Positions 1 through 13,000 of a stretch of 64,000 bases of DNA are shown here, piece after piece. Position numbers and translations under genes: made by a program. The stretch is from Trichopria drosophilae (taxonomy: Eukaryota > Arthropoda > Insecta > Hymenoptera > Diapriidae). The number at the start of each line of letters is the position of its first letter. Position 1 is the first letter of the stretch. The notes below the pieces were generated by a model. The model was not told where the DNA came from and did no database searches. It was given only the letters and a program-made list of their open reading frames with translations. The stretch lies in the NCBI GenBank assembly GCA_030407085.1, contig CM059584.1, positions 133,476,001 to 133,540,000 on the forward strand, in the 5' to 3' direction.

Positions 1-20
1 GTAAATAAAAATACTCAATA

Positions 21-1060
21 GAAGGAAACTCGAAATATCTTGATTTTTCGCATTTTTTTAAGGTTATCGTAAATATTTTCATCGAAATAACGTTTAGATC
101 TAATTTTGTTACACGGACGTTTAGATTTTGACTCTAGAAAGATAATCCCGAAATGTTTTTATTACTTTTATATGTTAAAACTCAATATATTTACAAAAAT
201 ATCTAGTACAATTTGTTTCAACTTTTACATATTGTTGATTATATTGTTCTACAAATGTCAATGAAAAAAATTAAGAGGAAACGAGTTGGAGTAGATGAAT
301 TTCCGCAAAATTCTTAAAAGAAGAAATCTGTCTATCTATTGTGTTTACAAATACAAATAGAAGAATACAATTTTCTTGTCGCGGAAATCAACTGAAATTT
401 GTTACCCGTGGGTTTTTGGGATCGCTGATTATGAAACTAATGTTAGATTTTGAAAATTCAAAATAGCGAGTTCAAAATGGCCGACTAAAAATATAAAAAG
501 TTACTTTTGATAGATGAAACTAAGTACTCGAGGATTTTCGAGGTCGCAAATTACGAATCTGATGTTAGATTTTGAAATTAAAAATGGCTAAACTATATAA
601 AGTTACTTGATCGAGATGAAATTAAGTATTTTGGGGTTTTCGGTGTTGGCCATTCTTACAAATACCATGCGCATGAAAAAAACTGAAGTTGTTTTGTCGC
701 AGGATGCCTGGGACAAATTATATTTACGGAAAACAAAAACAAAACACGTTTTTTGGGTATTTTTGTAAATATTTTAAGTTTTAACATATAAAAGTAGTAA
801 AAACATTTCGGAATTATCTTTCTAGAATACAAATCTAAACTTTCATATAAAAAAAAACTTGATCTAAACGTTATTTTGATGAAAATATGTACGATAAACT
901 TAAAAAAAAATATTTAAATTAAGATATTTCGAGTTTCCCTCTATCGATTACTTTCATTTACGGCTTAAAATAACTGCGAGACAAATCAGAAAATATGCCT
1001 ACAAAAAACGGCGAGGTGCAAGAACTTTTTGGTTGAACTCAATCGAAGCTCACCGTGATG
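21..1060. mobile_element. Foldback element, same family as 29.9-30.7 kb
   Basis: Arms at about 21-215 and 755-945 are inverted copies of each other (AGGAAACTCGAAATATCTTG against AAGATATTTCGAGTTTCCCT). The right side continues through ACGGCTTAAAATA to GAAGCTCACCGTGA (1045-1058), the end of the 29.9-30.7 kb element. The left terminus lies outside the window. The centre (about 400-640) holds three ATGGC-type dispersed repeat units. No coding sequence seen. Confidence 0.6.
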
Positions 1061-1069
1061 TGCGTAGAA

Positions 1070-3767
1070 GCGGAGATTACTTGCGCGTGCATACGCACAT
1101 ATATTCACATAAGCACTCACAAGTGAGATCTCAAACATGCGGATATCGTGAGATTCGCACCTTGCTATCTGGGATTATATAGAGTCGAAAGATAACGTAA
1201 ATAGTTGTAAATCTCAGAAACCTTTAAATTCTAGGTCACAAAAGTCTTCCTTGCTTAGCATATTCTTGAAATGTTTATATGTTATTATATAGATTAATAA
1301 GTAGTAGATGGCGCTGTGTGCTTCATTTTTTATGCAATGCTGAAAAGTTGTTTAATTATTGTCACCAACCGGTTCAGAAACATTTTTCTATGAAAATAAT
1401 TTGTTTAACTTTGTCTTACTGTTTTGAAGGTCGCTGATTGTAAATCCGATCTCAGAAATTACAAATTCAAAATGATGGCATATTAAAATAGGAGCAAGCT
1501 TGCATTTAAGTGAAAATGATCAGTGCTGCAAATTCCAATTTTTTTTTTCGAATGAAATGCCACCTAGTGTTTCCGAATGGATTTTTCGTGATAAAAATTA
1601 TGCCACTCACAACATTTTCCAGAAAAATAAAGTGTCAATGTGTCAAAAAGTGCTATTTTCGCATTTTTTTTTCTTTTGTTTTTATAGCAAAAGAGAATTT
1701 ACTTTTGACAATCGCAGCATCTTTTTGGAAGCTGTTTTTTTGCTTACAACTATGGAGCTGGTATCATTTTCTTATCGCGTCGCATTTTTTAGAAAAATGA
1801 GGTTACTGTGTCAAAATGTGCGTTTTTGGCACTATATGCAAATCATATAAAAATAATATAAATAACCACATCGTCCAGAAATTATGTAGAAATATTCTTA
1901 AAAACATAAGAAAAGTATACCTATTTATAAAAAAAAAAATTTTGAGGATTTCGAATTTTAATTGTCATTTTACGTCTTCACTCGCGACTTACATCGCGAT
2001 CTGCTGGACAGTGGGAAGCTGTTTTAGCTGGACAATCTGGCTGAAGCGACGTTCTATTTTTTTTTCCGTGTACTTTGGACAATCTGAATGTTCCTATAGG
2101 TTGTATTTTCGAAAAAAGTTTGTATTTGCTACCATAAAAATCTCAAAGTAAATACATTTTAGCATCTGACGTGATTTTTAAAAATCCATCCACCATATTG
2201 GATCGCCATTTTGAGTTTCATGAAGTTGACGTGGGGTTCGTAATCAACAGACCCAGAAAATACTTTGGAAATAATGCTGTGATTGTCACCGTAAACTCCC
2301 TTTTCAAAGGAACTTTCTACAAAGACAATTAAAAAAGTGCCAAAACTGCATTTTAACGTATTTAACAGCGTTTTTCTCAGAAATACGACTGGAATTTGAA
2401 TGTTGTGATTCTAAATTGTGAAAACAACAAAATGATTTAAAATACATGTTTCATTTAAATTGCTAATTGAGTTTTGCAAAACTTAAAAATATTCATTAAA
2501 GAATATTTTTCCATCGGAAGAAAGGAATTTTATCAAACTTCTGAGATTGTTCATGTTTGCTTTTGTTAGACCAACTAATAGAGGACACTTTCTTTTAATA
2601 TGAAAGCGTTGTATTTTCGGCGTAAACATGACTTTAAATGGATTTTGGATATTGAATTTTCAAAATCATACATCAGATTCGCGATCGGCGATCCCGAAAA
2701 CCCCATAGTAATAAGTTTCAAGAGAATTCAGTTGGTTTTATAAAATTCGTCAGCCATGTTGGATTCGCTATTTTGCATTTTGACAATCAGATATCAGATT
2801 CGTAATCAGCGACTCTGAAAATATTAGAAACCATTGTCTAAGGTATTCGCTTAGTGCAAGACGCCGGCCACGCCGCCTGGTGGTGAATTTTGACAACTCG
2901 CATCCGCAATTTGTATGGAGAGTGATATCAGAAAGTGAAATATTTAGTTTTTTTTTTAATTTACTGCGGGATTACAAAAGCATTAGTACTTTGAGTATAT
3001 TGTTTGAAATTCGGCCCAAATTTTGTACATTTTTGTTTGTAACAAAATATTATACTTTTTTAATTCGAATCATTTTGAGTTGGACAAAACGAGGTTAAGG
3101 GGCTGAAATGAATACGATAATCCGAATCAATCACAAACTCAATAAACTTTAAACCAGTAAGTATAGAAAAGGGAAAAAATTTGGCTGTAGGATATGTAAG
3201 TTCGTGTAGAAGAAGTATTTGGAATCTGTACAGAGCATAAATTCATTCGTTCCAGTGTAATTCGGCAAACGTCAGTGACTCTTCCACCATACAAAGTTAC
3301 ATTGGAAATAAGAAAAATACCATGTTTATGTATTAACTAAATTACTAATAATGGAAAATTACAATATATACATAAATATAAATATATTTCAGCTGAATAA
3401 TGAATTGTATTCTATACAATTTCGAACTCGGAGTAATCATTTTTTTTTGCACAGTATAATAAAATGAACCCTTTCAAATGGTTCTTTAAACCATAATACT
3501 TACTTGCAACACTTAACACAGATCGAAATAAACTATAAAATATCTCAAATTAACGAATAAATAAGAGCATTTTTACGTTGACTTTAATGGAAAAGCTCTG
3601 ACGTTGCAGATGCGAGTTGTCAGAAATCTCCACGCTGAGCGCTGCCGTCAATTTCGATATTCCCTCCATCGCCATGCACGAAGCGAATACGTTATTAATA
3701 AAATTATTGACCCAGTAGCAATTGAAACAATATCCATGTATCCACATATAAATCATTGTTTATAAAT
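1070..3767. other. AT-rich stretch, no gene recognised
   Basis: Short open frames only, none with a recognisable domain or coding-like composition. ATGGC-type dispersed repeats are present at 2150-2280 and 2640-2830. A 19-base word (TGACAACTCGCATCYGCAA) occurs on the plus strand near 2890 and on the minus strand near 3610, so these two short GC-richer patches are an inverted pair of unknown nature. The missing last exon of HCF might lie here, but I could not identify it. Confidence 0.5.
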
Positions 3768-3771
3768 TTAA

Positions 3772-5957
3772 CCCATTAACGCTCAGACGGAAGGATTTTC
3801 AGTATCAGTTTGAACATCGATAATTTGTATAGAAATGCATTTAGAAAAATTTGAGCTCAACTGTTTCTAACGTAAAATTGTATGCTCTTTCAGAATCTTT
3901 CAATAAAATTTCGATAAAATGAACCGCAAAAAAGTTGTACACGTTTGTCTATAAAAAAACATGGTTTTTTACATTTTGTTTTTCGTTAAAACACCACTTT
4001 CACCTGGAAATTACGTTCGGAAACATATCCAAGTTGAAAATATCGCGTCCGTGGACCCCCAGGATTAAAATGTAGGGGAGAATGGGGAGTTGTGAGACGG
4101 GTTTTGTTTCTGAACTGTAACTTATCCAAAATCACTATATTCTGTGTATGTAAAAGTTTTAAGCTTTAGTTCGACAATAATAGAAGCCATTAGTTCATGT
4201 TCTTTATCGAAAATATAATTTCTGTCAAAACTTGAAGTACGTGAAAAAAACATTGATTTTTTGAATGTCCGAAAATTGTGGGGAGTTGTGAGACACCGCT
4301 TAAAAATAATAAAAATGATGTATTTTGGTAATTATTTTTTATTGAACATGGAAAATAAGAAAAATGTGAATTGTTATTACAAAATGTTATGAAAATGCAA
4401 TACAATTAATCTGATTCGCAGTGAACACACGTATAATATCCAGCATGTAAATTGGCACATTTTAAGTGCACAGCTCGGTCGCCCAAAATAAAATATTCAC
4501 AAAAATGCATGAACATTGCGAAATATATATAAAAGATGCAAAAAAAACGCCAAAAAATAGTGTCTCACAACTCCCCAAATTTGTTGTCTCACAACTCCCC
4601 AAATCATATATATTCAAAGTGACCGCATAATTATTAGCACATTGTATGGTCATGAAAAAGTCAAAATGTGTATTGAAACTTCACTGACTGACGATTAATT
4701 TCTATATACTTACCTTTGAAATTTGCTTGAAAAACTGATCAAGTTTTGATACAAAAATAAATTGTTCGAGAAACTTCTGAGAACACTTTCAAAACACACC
4801 ACGCGAAATGACGGTTATAATGCGTGTTTACTTCAGGAATTATATTGTAAAAGTGACTTTGCATTGAAAAACAATGTTGCCGCGTACAATTGAACGTCAA
4901 GATTCTCAATTATGAGGCAAGATGGCGTTGTCTTACAACTCCCCATTCTCCCCTACTATATCAGAATTCATAATTCAAAGTGGCAGTTTTGAAAATGGCG
5001 TCTAGAAGCTCAAAATTCTTTTTAAAACTTAACCAGTTTTTTTCTTAAAAACTATAGACTTTAGAAAAAATGTTCAAAGAAAAACAATGCTTAGGAATGA
5101 TTCAAAGAATTCACTAAAATTTTATCAACTTGCAATAATAAACTGCTTGATGTTTCAAAAATTCGAAAAATCGAAATTTTGAAAAAAAATCATTTAAAAA
5201 ATCTGAAAAAATTTGAGTAGCTTCTTTAAATAGTTCTAAAATATTGTTGTTCTAAGGAAAATTTCTCTAAAGTCAATAGTTTTCATGAAAATAAATTATT
5301 AAACTTTTCTGTATTTCAAGACCAATAATTTATTTTCTTGGAAACTGTAAGTTTTAGAGAAAATGTTCTTAGAATAAAAATATCTGAAAAATATTTAAAG
5401 AACCTACTCAAATTTTTAAAATAACTTTTTCCAAAATTTCGATTTTTCGAATTTTTGAAAAATCAAGCAGTGTATTATTGCATGCTGATAAAATTTGAGA
5501 GTATTGTTTGACCCATTCCAAAGCATTGTTGTTCTTAGAAAATTTTCTCTAAAGTCGATAGTTTTTAAAAAAAAATGGTTAAGTTTTAAAAAGAATTGTG
5601 AGCTTCTAGGCGCCATTTTGAAAACTGCCATATGGAATTATGAATTCATATATGGTACATTTTAATCCTAGGGGTCTATGGACGCGATATTTTCAACTTA
5701 GATATGTTCCCAACGTTATTTCGAGGTGAAAATGTTGTTTTTGTGAAAAACAAAACGTAAAAAACCATGTTTTTTAACAGAAAAACGTGTATAACTTTTT
5801 TGCGGTTCATTTTATCGAAATTTTATTGAAAGGTTCTGAAAGAGCATACAATTTTTCGTCAGAAACAGTGGAGCTCAAATTTGTCTAAAGACATTTATAT
5901 ATAAATTATCGATGTTCAAACTAATGCTGAAAATTCGTCCGCCTGAGCGTTAATGGG
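3772..5957. mobile_element. piggyBac-like foldback element with TTAA flanks
   Basis: Flanked by TTAA at 3768-3771 and 5958-5961. Ends read CCCATTAACGCTCAGACGG and the complement of CCGCCTGAGCGTTAATGGG. Arms are about 300 bp and continue inward as a second inverted block (about 4970-5230 against 5400-5640). CCC-start termini and TTAA target sites are hallmarks of the piggyBac superfamily. No transposase is present, so this is non-autonomous. The left arm is interrupted by another element at 4075-4953. Confidence 0.75.
4075..4953. mobile_element. TA-flanked GGGG-ended element nested in the 3.77 kb foldback
   Basis: 879 bp. Ends GGGGAGAATGGGGAGTTGTG and its complement, flanked by TA on both sides. 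The opposite arm of the host foldback shows the empty site (AAAATGTACCATATATGAAT), proving insertion with TA duplication. The terminal word GGGGAGTTGTGAGAC also occurs inside the element (near 4281 on plus; near 4560 and 4585 on minus). Short ORFs here that read GSCET are just this word translated. Superfamily not certain; a TA target fits Tc1/mariner-type elements. Confidence 0.75.
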
Positions 5958-6026
5958 TTAAGCAAAAATATCCGAGAAATTCAAATTTCCAAAGCATCGA
6001 AACAAGCGGAATCGCTCTTTTACAGT

Positions 6027-6198
6027 TTTTTTTTTGCATATATATTCAATTGTAAAATTTGCGGGAGCTGCAAATCGTTATAAGATGGCGCCACACTTCA
6101 CATTTGTGTATGAAATGTAGGAACTGCAGAAACCTACACCAGGTACAGCAGCGGTCATGAGTCGATTCCGCCAGATAAACAATATTTTCGAAACGTAA
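6027..6198 (-). mobile_element. SINE copy, head lost
   Basis: Same body as the SINE at 60.8-61.1 kb. Shared blocks include AGATGGCGCCA, CTTCACATTTGTGTATGAAA, AGCAGCGGTCATGAGTCGAT and AACAATATTTTCGAAACGTA. A T10 run at the low-coordinate end is the tail. Homology stops at about 6198, so the tRNA head is missing. It would lie downstream of HCF exon 6, probably in the last intron. Confidence 0.65.
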
Positions 6199-6312
6199 TT
6201 GGGCATTAAAGGTTTATATGGTAAGGGCGTAACGGCTTGTCTCTGAATTATGATAGGTGCCATGATCTTGCTTTTCGTAAATGCAGTTGTATTATTAAAT
6301 TAATATATATTA

Positions 6313-6523
6313 CAGTAGGACCTCTTACTAACGACTGGTTTGGTTCCTAGCTTTCCCCTCATACCTCTTACGAACGACTACTCGAGAGAGAAAGACTCTT
6401 CCACCACTATCATGATTCTGACCAATAAGATGCTTTCTGCGGGCAGAGCGACGTATTTACATAGACGTCCGGTAGAAGGGATAAGGAGAGGTATCTCGTA
6501 GTCGTTAGTGAGAGGTCCTACTG
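6313..6523. mobile_element. pogo-like MITE
   Basis: 211 bp. Terminal inverted repeats CAGTAGGACCTCTTACTAAC and the complement of AGTCGTTAGTGAGAGGTCCT+ACTG, flanked by TA. The CAGTA start and TA target fit the pogo/Tigger group of Tc1/mariner. No coding capacity. Relatives at 32553-32770 and 47720-48194. Confidence 0.75.
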
Positions 6524-6661
6524 TATACAGCAAACTTTTGAATGTAAACTACGTGGAACATATCCAATTTGCATAGAATTTAACGTCCAATTCAATTAGA
6601 TTAGATTACAAACAGTATTAATGATAAATTTCTAATAAATATTTAAAAAAGATAAACTAAC

Positions 6662-7040
6662 CTTGTAACCACCTGACCTGCGTGGCAGGTCCGTATCCTT
6701 TATCGTTTCGCGCAGCTATTCTAAAGATAATGGCCGGCTTCGTCGTGGTGTCGACGTGAGCGGCGCTGAGGGAGCTGTTGGGTACGGAACAGGCGTTGGT
6801 GGGTCCACAATATACTCTTATAAACGCCAACTGCGTCGGTGTCGTCGTGACCGTCGCATCTCCGGTATTGGAAGCCGCACTTGCGCTTCGCACCGCCAAA
6901 TATACGGAGTACTCTAATATAGGTCCCAAATTACTAGGCGGTGGTTCCCACGAGAGTTGAGCACCCTCGATCGACTTTGAAATTTTTATCGCACTTGGAG
7001 CACCCGGGAAGCCAGGAAGACACGTCTTAAACGCAGATAC
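6662..7040 (-). CDS. Hcf: HCF exon 6: C-terminal Fn3 part 2
   Basis: 379 bases, 126 codons plus one. Acceptor GACAG|GTATCT. It reads [20 protein letters not shown], then [20 protein letters not shown] and [20 protein letters not shown], closing at QVRWLQ with donor CAAG|GTTAGT. All are signature segments of the HCF C terminus. In relatives only about 35 residues follow (a basic, Lys-rich tail). I could not place that last exon between 1 and 6600. Confidence 0.93.
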
Positions 7041-10000
7041 CTGTCGACATTTCAGTTAGCATAATATATTTCTCAGATAAGCAATTCATCGTTTGTTTCT
7101 CAAAAGTATTTTCGAAAAACGTAATGCAAAATACTACATTCTTAAATTTTTTGTTAGTTCCAATATTCGCCGCTAGGATCGGATACGCCTCGAGATGTTT
7201 TGCGTTATTCGTTACAGCGATTTAGGAATTACTAACAAATTCCTGAACTTTACGACGATTGTACCGCCATCTGGTATGCTTACACCGTTATCATCAAATG
7301 ATTAAGGTGCACATTTTGAAATGCAAGTCTCAAGAACGTGATTTCTTATAAAAATATACGAAATCAACGTTTTTTGAAAATAGTGTTAAAATTTTTCGTG
7401 TTTGCATCTTACGAAAACTCTAATAACAGTTTTTGAACGTTCAGTTAATTTTACGTGAGATATGCCTATTGGGATTCTTGTTTATAACCGTTAAAAACGG
7501 TTGTGATGAACAGATCATCCAGAGCTTAATCGAGTAAGCAAAGTAATTGATACGTCCATAAGAATAAAAGTGTGGCGATGTTTTACGACATTCGTGTACA
7601 CACAATTAACATCTAACTTACTTCACTCCAAGGACTTTGACCACAGCTATTGACAGCGGCAATACGGAACTTGTATGCGGTGCCGGGTTCCAAATTTATC
7701 TTCACTCTGTCCTTAAATACATCGGCATTTAGTGCTTGAGACATATCGAACTGCTCTTCACCTGGAAGATAATAATGTTGAACCGTGCATGAGGTTCCTT
7801 TTATCACCCCGACGTCGTACCAATCGGGTTCCTTCTTTTCGTCGTCATTCTGCAAATGAAGACATTTTCATTTTTCCTAAACTGTAAGCAGACTCCTATT
7901 TATTTATCTTACATACTATTGTTACTCTTCATCTGTCTATCTGATTACAATATATAAAGAATCACAGAACATGCATTTTAAATATGCGGATTTAAGTATT
8001 TGCAGGTTAGGTATGTTATTCCTGATACAATTAACTGAGCTTGTTAATTTCGTATCAGTTCTTATAGATAAAAAGTGTGCCTAGTTGCAACCACCCTCTT
8101 GCAAAATGGAGTGCTGTCCGACATTCAATTGTTTTAATTTTCAATCATGTTTCGAGCGTAGCGAGGGCGCTAACGTCGTACCAGAATATGTCACTTTCAC
8201 CCGTGTATCGTATACTATAGAAATTAGTTAAAGCGTGGTGGGAGGGGGGGGGGGCGGAGCCCCCCCTATATAACATAAACTGTTATTTTTAATGATTGTT
8301 GTTCAAAAGTTTTTTGATGATTGAATCGAGGGAAACAATACTGCGATTGGTCAATGCCGTGACATATAGTACATTTTCACTGGTTGAGTTCATGGCTTGG
8401 GACTACGATATCAGTTTACCGCGACTGTAAATTCCAGCTTAATGTACAAGTTTGAACACGTCGAAACACCAACAATTTTTTACGCATTTTCAAATGCTGG
8501 AATTCGTCTGTATTTGTGTGCAATTTTATTCAGTTTCATGGTAGACAGACCGTGCCAGAAAGCGCCACCGTGTGCCAGAAAACACTACTTACGACGCGCA
8601 AAATCGTGCGGTATGAGCGAATTTACGGCAGGCAGTGCTATAAAGTTAATTTTCAAAATGGCGGTTCAAAAATGACTACTAACGTCGATTTTTTTTTTCA
8701 AAACCATAATGGCGTATACTCGATCGACTGACGCCAATGAAAGGACTTGAAACTTGGTACCCGGAGGTTTTTGGGGTCCATGAGTCCAAATTTGAAGTTA
8801 GTTTTCGGAAATTCAAAATGGCGGACGAATTTCTTAAAATCAATCGAAATCACTTTGAACTTGCTTGAAATCAGTCCGAATTTGAAGTTAGTTTAAAAAA
8901 ATTCAAAATAGCAGCTCCAATATGGCGGATGTAATTCAATTTATTTTTATAAACAGTACACGTTTCTCAGCCATCAAAATAATTGAATTATTAATAATGT
9001 TCCCAACTTTCACCACGTGTTGGTAAACGTGAATTAGAGTCTTTTTTTTTTACTTTTTTAGTTTTTTATTTTTTTTTGCAATTTTTTGGTTTTTGTTTTT
9101 TTTTTTTTATTTTTTTTGTTGTTGTAATGTTTCAGTTTATTATTCAAAATGGTTCTCTTATTTTTTATGTGAATCTACAAAACAGGTTTTGCCAAAAATA
9201 CGCATTGCACATTTTGCACATCGAAAACGTTCTAATCTCACACTTGTCTTGGCAGCAATATTTTCTTTTTCGAGATTGTTCTAAATTATGTTATAAAAAT
9301 TATGTTATCCCCAAATTGAAATGACATTCAATTTTAAATATCAAACAACGTGTAATTTGTAACCAGCGAAGCGAAACAAAACTTCCCAGAGTTCCAAGTT
9401 TGAATCCGCCATATTGGAGCTGCTATTTTGAATTTTTGAAAACTAACTTCGAATTCGGGATCTGCGACTCCAAAAACACCCGAGTGCCAAGTTCGAAGTA
9501 ATTTCGATTGATTGTAGGAAATTTGTCGGCCATATTGGATTTGTCATCGGAAAAAAAATCGACGTATCTTATAGCCCAAACATATTTGTCTCGATATTTA
9601 TACCCATCTGAGATATTGTAATGCGAGAAATGATAAAAAAATAACGAAATTTGAAAAAAAAAAACTAAAAAAATCATGGTTTTTGTTAAATAAATGCTTG
9701 TAGTTTGTTTATTTTTAAATTTGCGGCTTTTTTCGATACACCATTCGAAAGAGCGAGCTTTGGGCAATAAAAAACACATATTCCGAAAATTTTCCATTAC
9801 GTTTTAACCCGTTTCCGCCCAAAATGCCGTAAATTTCACTACATTTTAATCGTCACTTTTGTTATAGAAACGAACGATGAATAATTCGGAATATTTAGAT
9901 TCTATAGTTTTCAACCCTCCTCTTTCCGAATCTGAAGTCCGTTTTTCGCTAGGAGCAGCCATTTTTAAATATGGCGACGAAAAGGCAAAAAAATGGAGAA

Positions 10001-13000
10001 AATTTCGATTTTTGGATCGGTTTTTCATGTTTTTCAATAGGTTCGCGATGAGCGATCATTCCAAAGACCTGGATCCGGTGGCATAATGAGTTTGACTAAA
10101 AGTTGACATGATCAGATATGCAAAATATAAGATGGCGGATCCAAGATGGCGGATTTTTCGCCGAATTTTGTGTTTTTAAAGCATTTCCGACTATATGATA
10201 TAAAACCAGCGAGTAACCATTTTCATTTCGGACATGCAACGTTTTGTATTTTCCTCCGCCATTTTGAATGATGAAAATCAAATGTCATATTCGTAATCTG
10301 CGACCCCGAAAACCACTGAGTAGTCAGTTTCATATGGATCAAGAAATTTTGTTGCATTTCAGTCGGCCATCTTGGAACCGACATTTGGAATTTCGAGTAT
10401 CGGATAGAAGATACTGTTACAAATGATTGTGTAAATCAATAATAAGTGCGCACAACAATATTTATTAATAGCTAATAATAATGTCGGAAATGCTATAAAA
10501 ACACAACATTCTGCGAAAAATCAGCCATCTTGGATCCGCCATCTTATATTTTGCATATCTGATCATGTCAACTTTTTGTCAAACTCATTATTCCACCAGA
10601 TCCAGCTCTTTGGAATGATCGGTCAGCGCGAACCTTTTGAAAAACATGAAAAACCGATCCAAAAATCGAAATTTTCTCTATTTTTTGCCTTTTCGCCGCC
10701 ATATTGAAAAAATGGCTGCTCCTAGCGAAAACCGGACTTCGGATTCGGAAAGAGGAGGGTTGAAAACCATAGAATCTAAATATTCAGAATTATTCATCGT
10801 TAGTTTCTATAAGAAATGTGACGATTAAAATGTAGTGAAATTTACGGCATTTTGGGCGGAAACGGGTTAATGCTAAAATGTAGTGTCAAACTTCAGGTTA
10901 AATTTATGTACATTCGGTCCTTAAAGGGTTGAATGAGACTCGGTAAATTTTACATAAATAAGTCTGGCAAATTCTACTCATGATTTTTTTCCGTGCAGGA
11001 ATGATATGCCGAAATATCGCTCAAGTTAATATCTTTCACACATGCAAGAAGACGCAGAAACACCAAGAAATTAAGAACATGATATTAAAGAATCAAAAAA
11101 ACAATACTTACATTATTCAGTGGTTCGACTTTCGTTTTGACTGGGGTATTGTCGGCGGAACCTAACGCTGCGGTGGCCAAAGTCGTGAGGGCCATCGAAT
11201 CTGCAGTGTCCATCCCCGGATCGTCGATTTTTTCTTGTTTTATGGAGTCTAGGTCCTTCTTAACCACTGCTGCAGCAGCCACTACCGCCGCCGCCGCTGC
11301 AGCAACACCCGTCGCTTTTTTCTCGGCTTTGACGGGGGTTCTCCTCGTTACTTTTTCAGGTGTGACGACCGGCCGTTCAACGGCGATTGAGCCGTTCGTT
11401 TTGAGAACTACAGGCACACTCGGTTCCTCGTCCTGCTCCATCGGTTCTTCCGGTTTTACTTTAGCAGGCGTCACAGAAATATTATTGCTCGTTGTAGAAT
11501 TGACGCTCGCTTCGGCTGGAGTTGAATCCGCGTCCATCGGTTCGTCTTCCTGTTGCGGTTTGAATGAGGACTCGCTGGATTGCGAGACGGGTGCCGTTAT
11601 TCCCTCTTTGACATCATCCGAAGATGTAGCCTCGGCTTTAGCAGCACTCGATTCCGCTGCAACATGTATCTTCGTCTCTGCACTTGCCTCAACGTTTGCC
11701 TCAACTTTTTTGACTTCTTCCTTCGGCGTCGATTTTTCTTCTTCACTCGGGAGACACGAGTCGACAACCATCGCTGCGGATTCGTCTTTCGTTTCGATGG
11801 GTTCGTCTTCCATCTTTTCATCTTCTGCGGGTGTAGGTGGGGTTGGCATAGTCGTTGTAGTTATTGCGGATGTCTCTTCGGTAGATTCTTTATCTTCTTT
11901 AGCAACAGCTTCGTTTTTCTCGGCCTCTTTTGGAATCTCTTCTTTCTTTTCTTCTTCTGTCGAAACGGATTCGCTTGCTTTGAGGTCCTCTTTTGATTCG
12001 CTAGGAGTTTCCTCCTTTGGTTTTTCGCTAGAATTTACGTCAGTCTCGCTTACGGGTTCCGGTTCCTTTGAACTGGTAGCCGGTTGACATTCAGGTTCCG
12101 TTGCTTCTTTACTTTCTTGAACTTCAGCAGCGGCTGCGTCGGCCTCGCTTCCATTCGGTTCTTCGGCGGGCTCGACTTCTTTCGTACTGTCGGGTTCGTT
12201 GGAGACTTCCGGCTCATCCGCGGGATTGTCTTCCGACAGAATAGCCTCAAGATTAACAGCATCCGCATCCGCATTCGTAGCCGCAGCCTCCTCGGTTCGG
12301 CTTTCAACGTACGGTTCAGCGTTCGCCGGCTCGTCGACAATTGCTCGCATCTCCCGATCGACCTCGTGCATTATATCCTCGGCTTCTTGCTGCTCAGACT
12401 CCACCTCTGGAGTCGGATCTACTGTCGGTTCCTCCTCTGCAGCTTCCTCCTTCTCAACTACTTCCGTCTCGTCTTCGGAGAAGATAAGGTCGTCCGCACC
12501 GTCAACTTGGGGAATAACGAGATTTCCCTCGCTATCGACTTGCATCGGTTCACCCCCGAGAGTCGAAACCAGAGTAGCGGTCGAAGTGGTTTCGTTCCCG
12601 TTGCAACTTTCTTCGGACTTGTCACCCGTAGGCACGTCGTCTGGAGCCATCATGAACGACAGCGTCGACGGGGACTCTTGCACCGGGTCGATGAGTCCCG
12701 CTTCCGCCGCTAAGGCAGCTAGAGCAGCGTCCGTGGTGGCTGGTCCGTCCGAGGTCGTGGCGAGAGTCGCCGAAGGCTGCTTTTGTGAAGATACCAATAA
12801 CATTTTTCCAGCGTCTATCGTATCGGAGACTGCAGCCGAAGTTGTAACCATTGAGCTACTCGTCGGAACAAGAGTCACCGTCTTACCTCCGAGTGTTCCT
12901 GCCATTTGCAGAGTTACCGGTTTTCCACCCATGTTGATCTCTGAGCCTTTCTGAATCTGCGGTATAGTTACTATTTGGCTCTTTCCAGGATTGAAGATTG

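Larger units (their letters stand above)
7850..11111. other. HCF intron 4, repeat-filled
   Basis: Besides the separately listed foldback (9808-10866) and GC palindrome (8244-8267), it holds ATGGC-type dispersed repeats at 8740-8940, 9370-9545 and 10120-10400, and long T runs around 9040-9120. The block 9650-9790 is a diverged copy of 61.95-62.13 kb. No exon-like sequence was seen. Confidence 0.6.

Noticed and set aside
4462..4653. Small ORF with repeated GSCET
   Set aside because: It is the transposon terminal word GGGGAGTTGTGAGAC read in one frame, not a peptide repeat gene.
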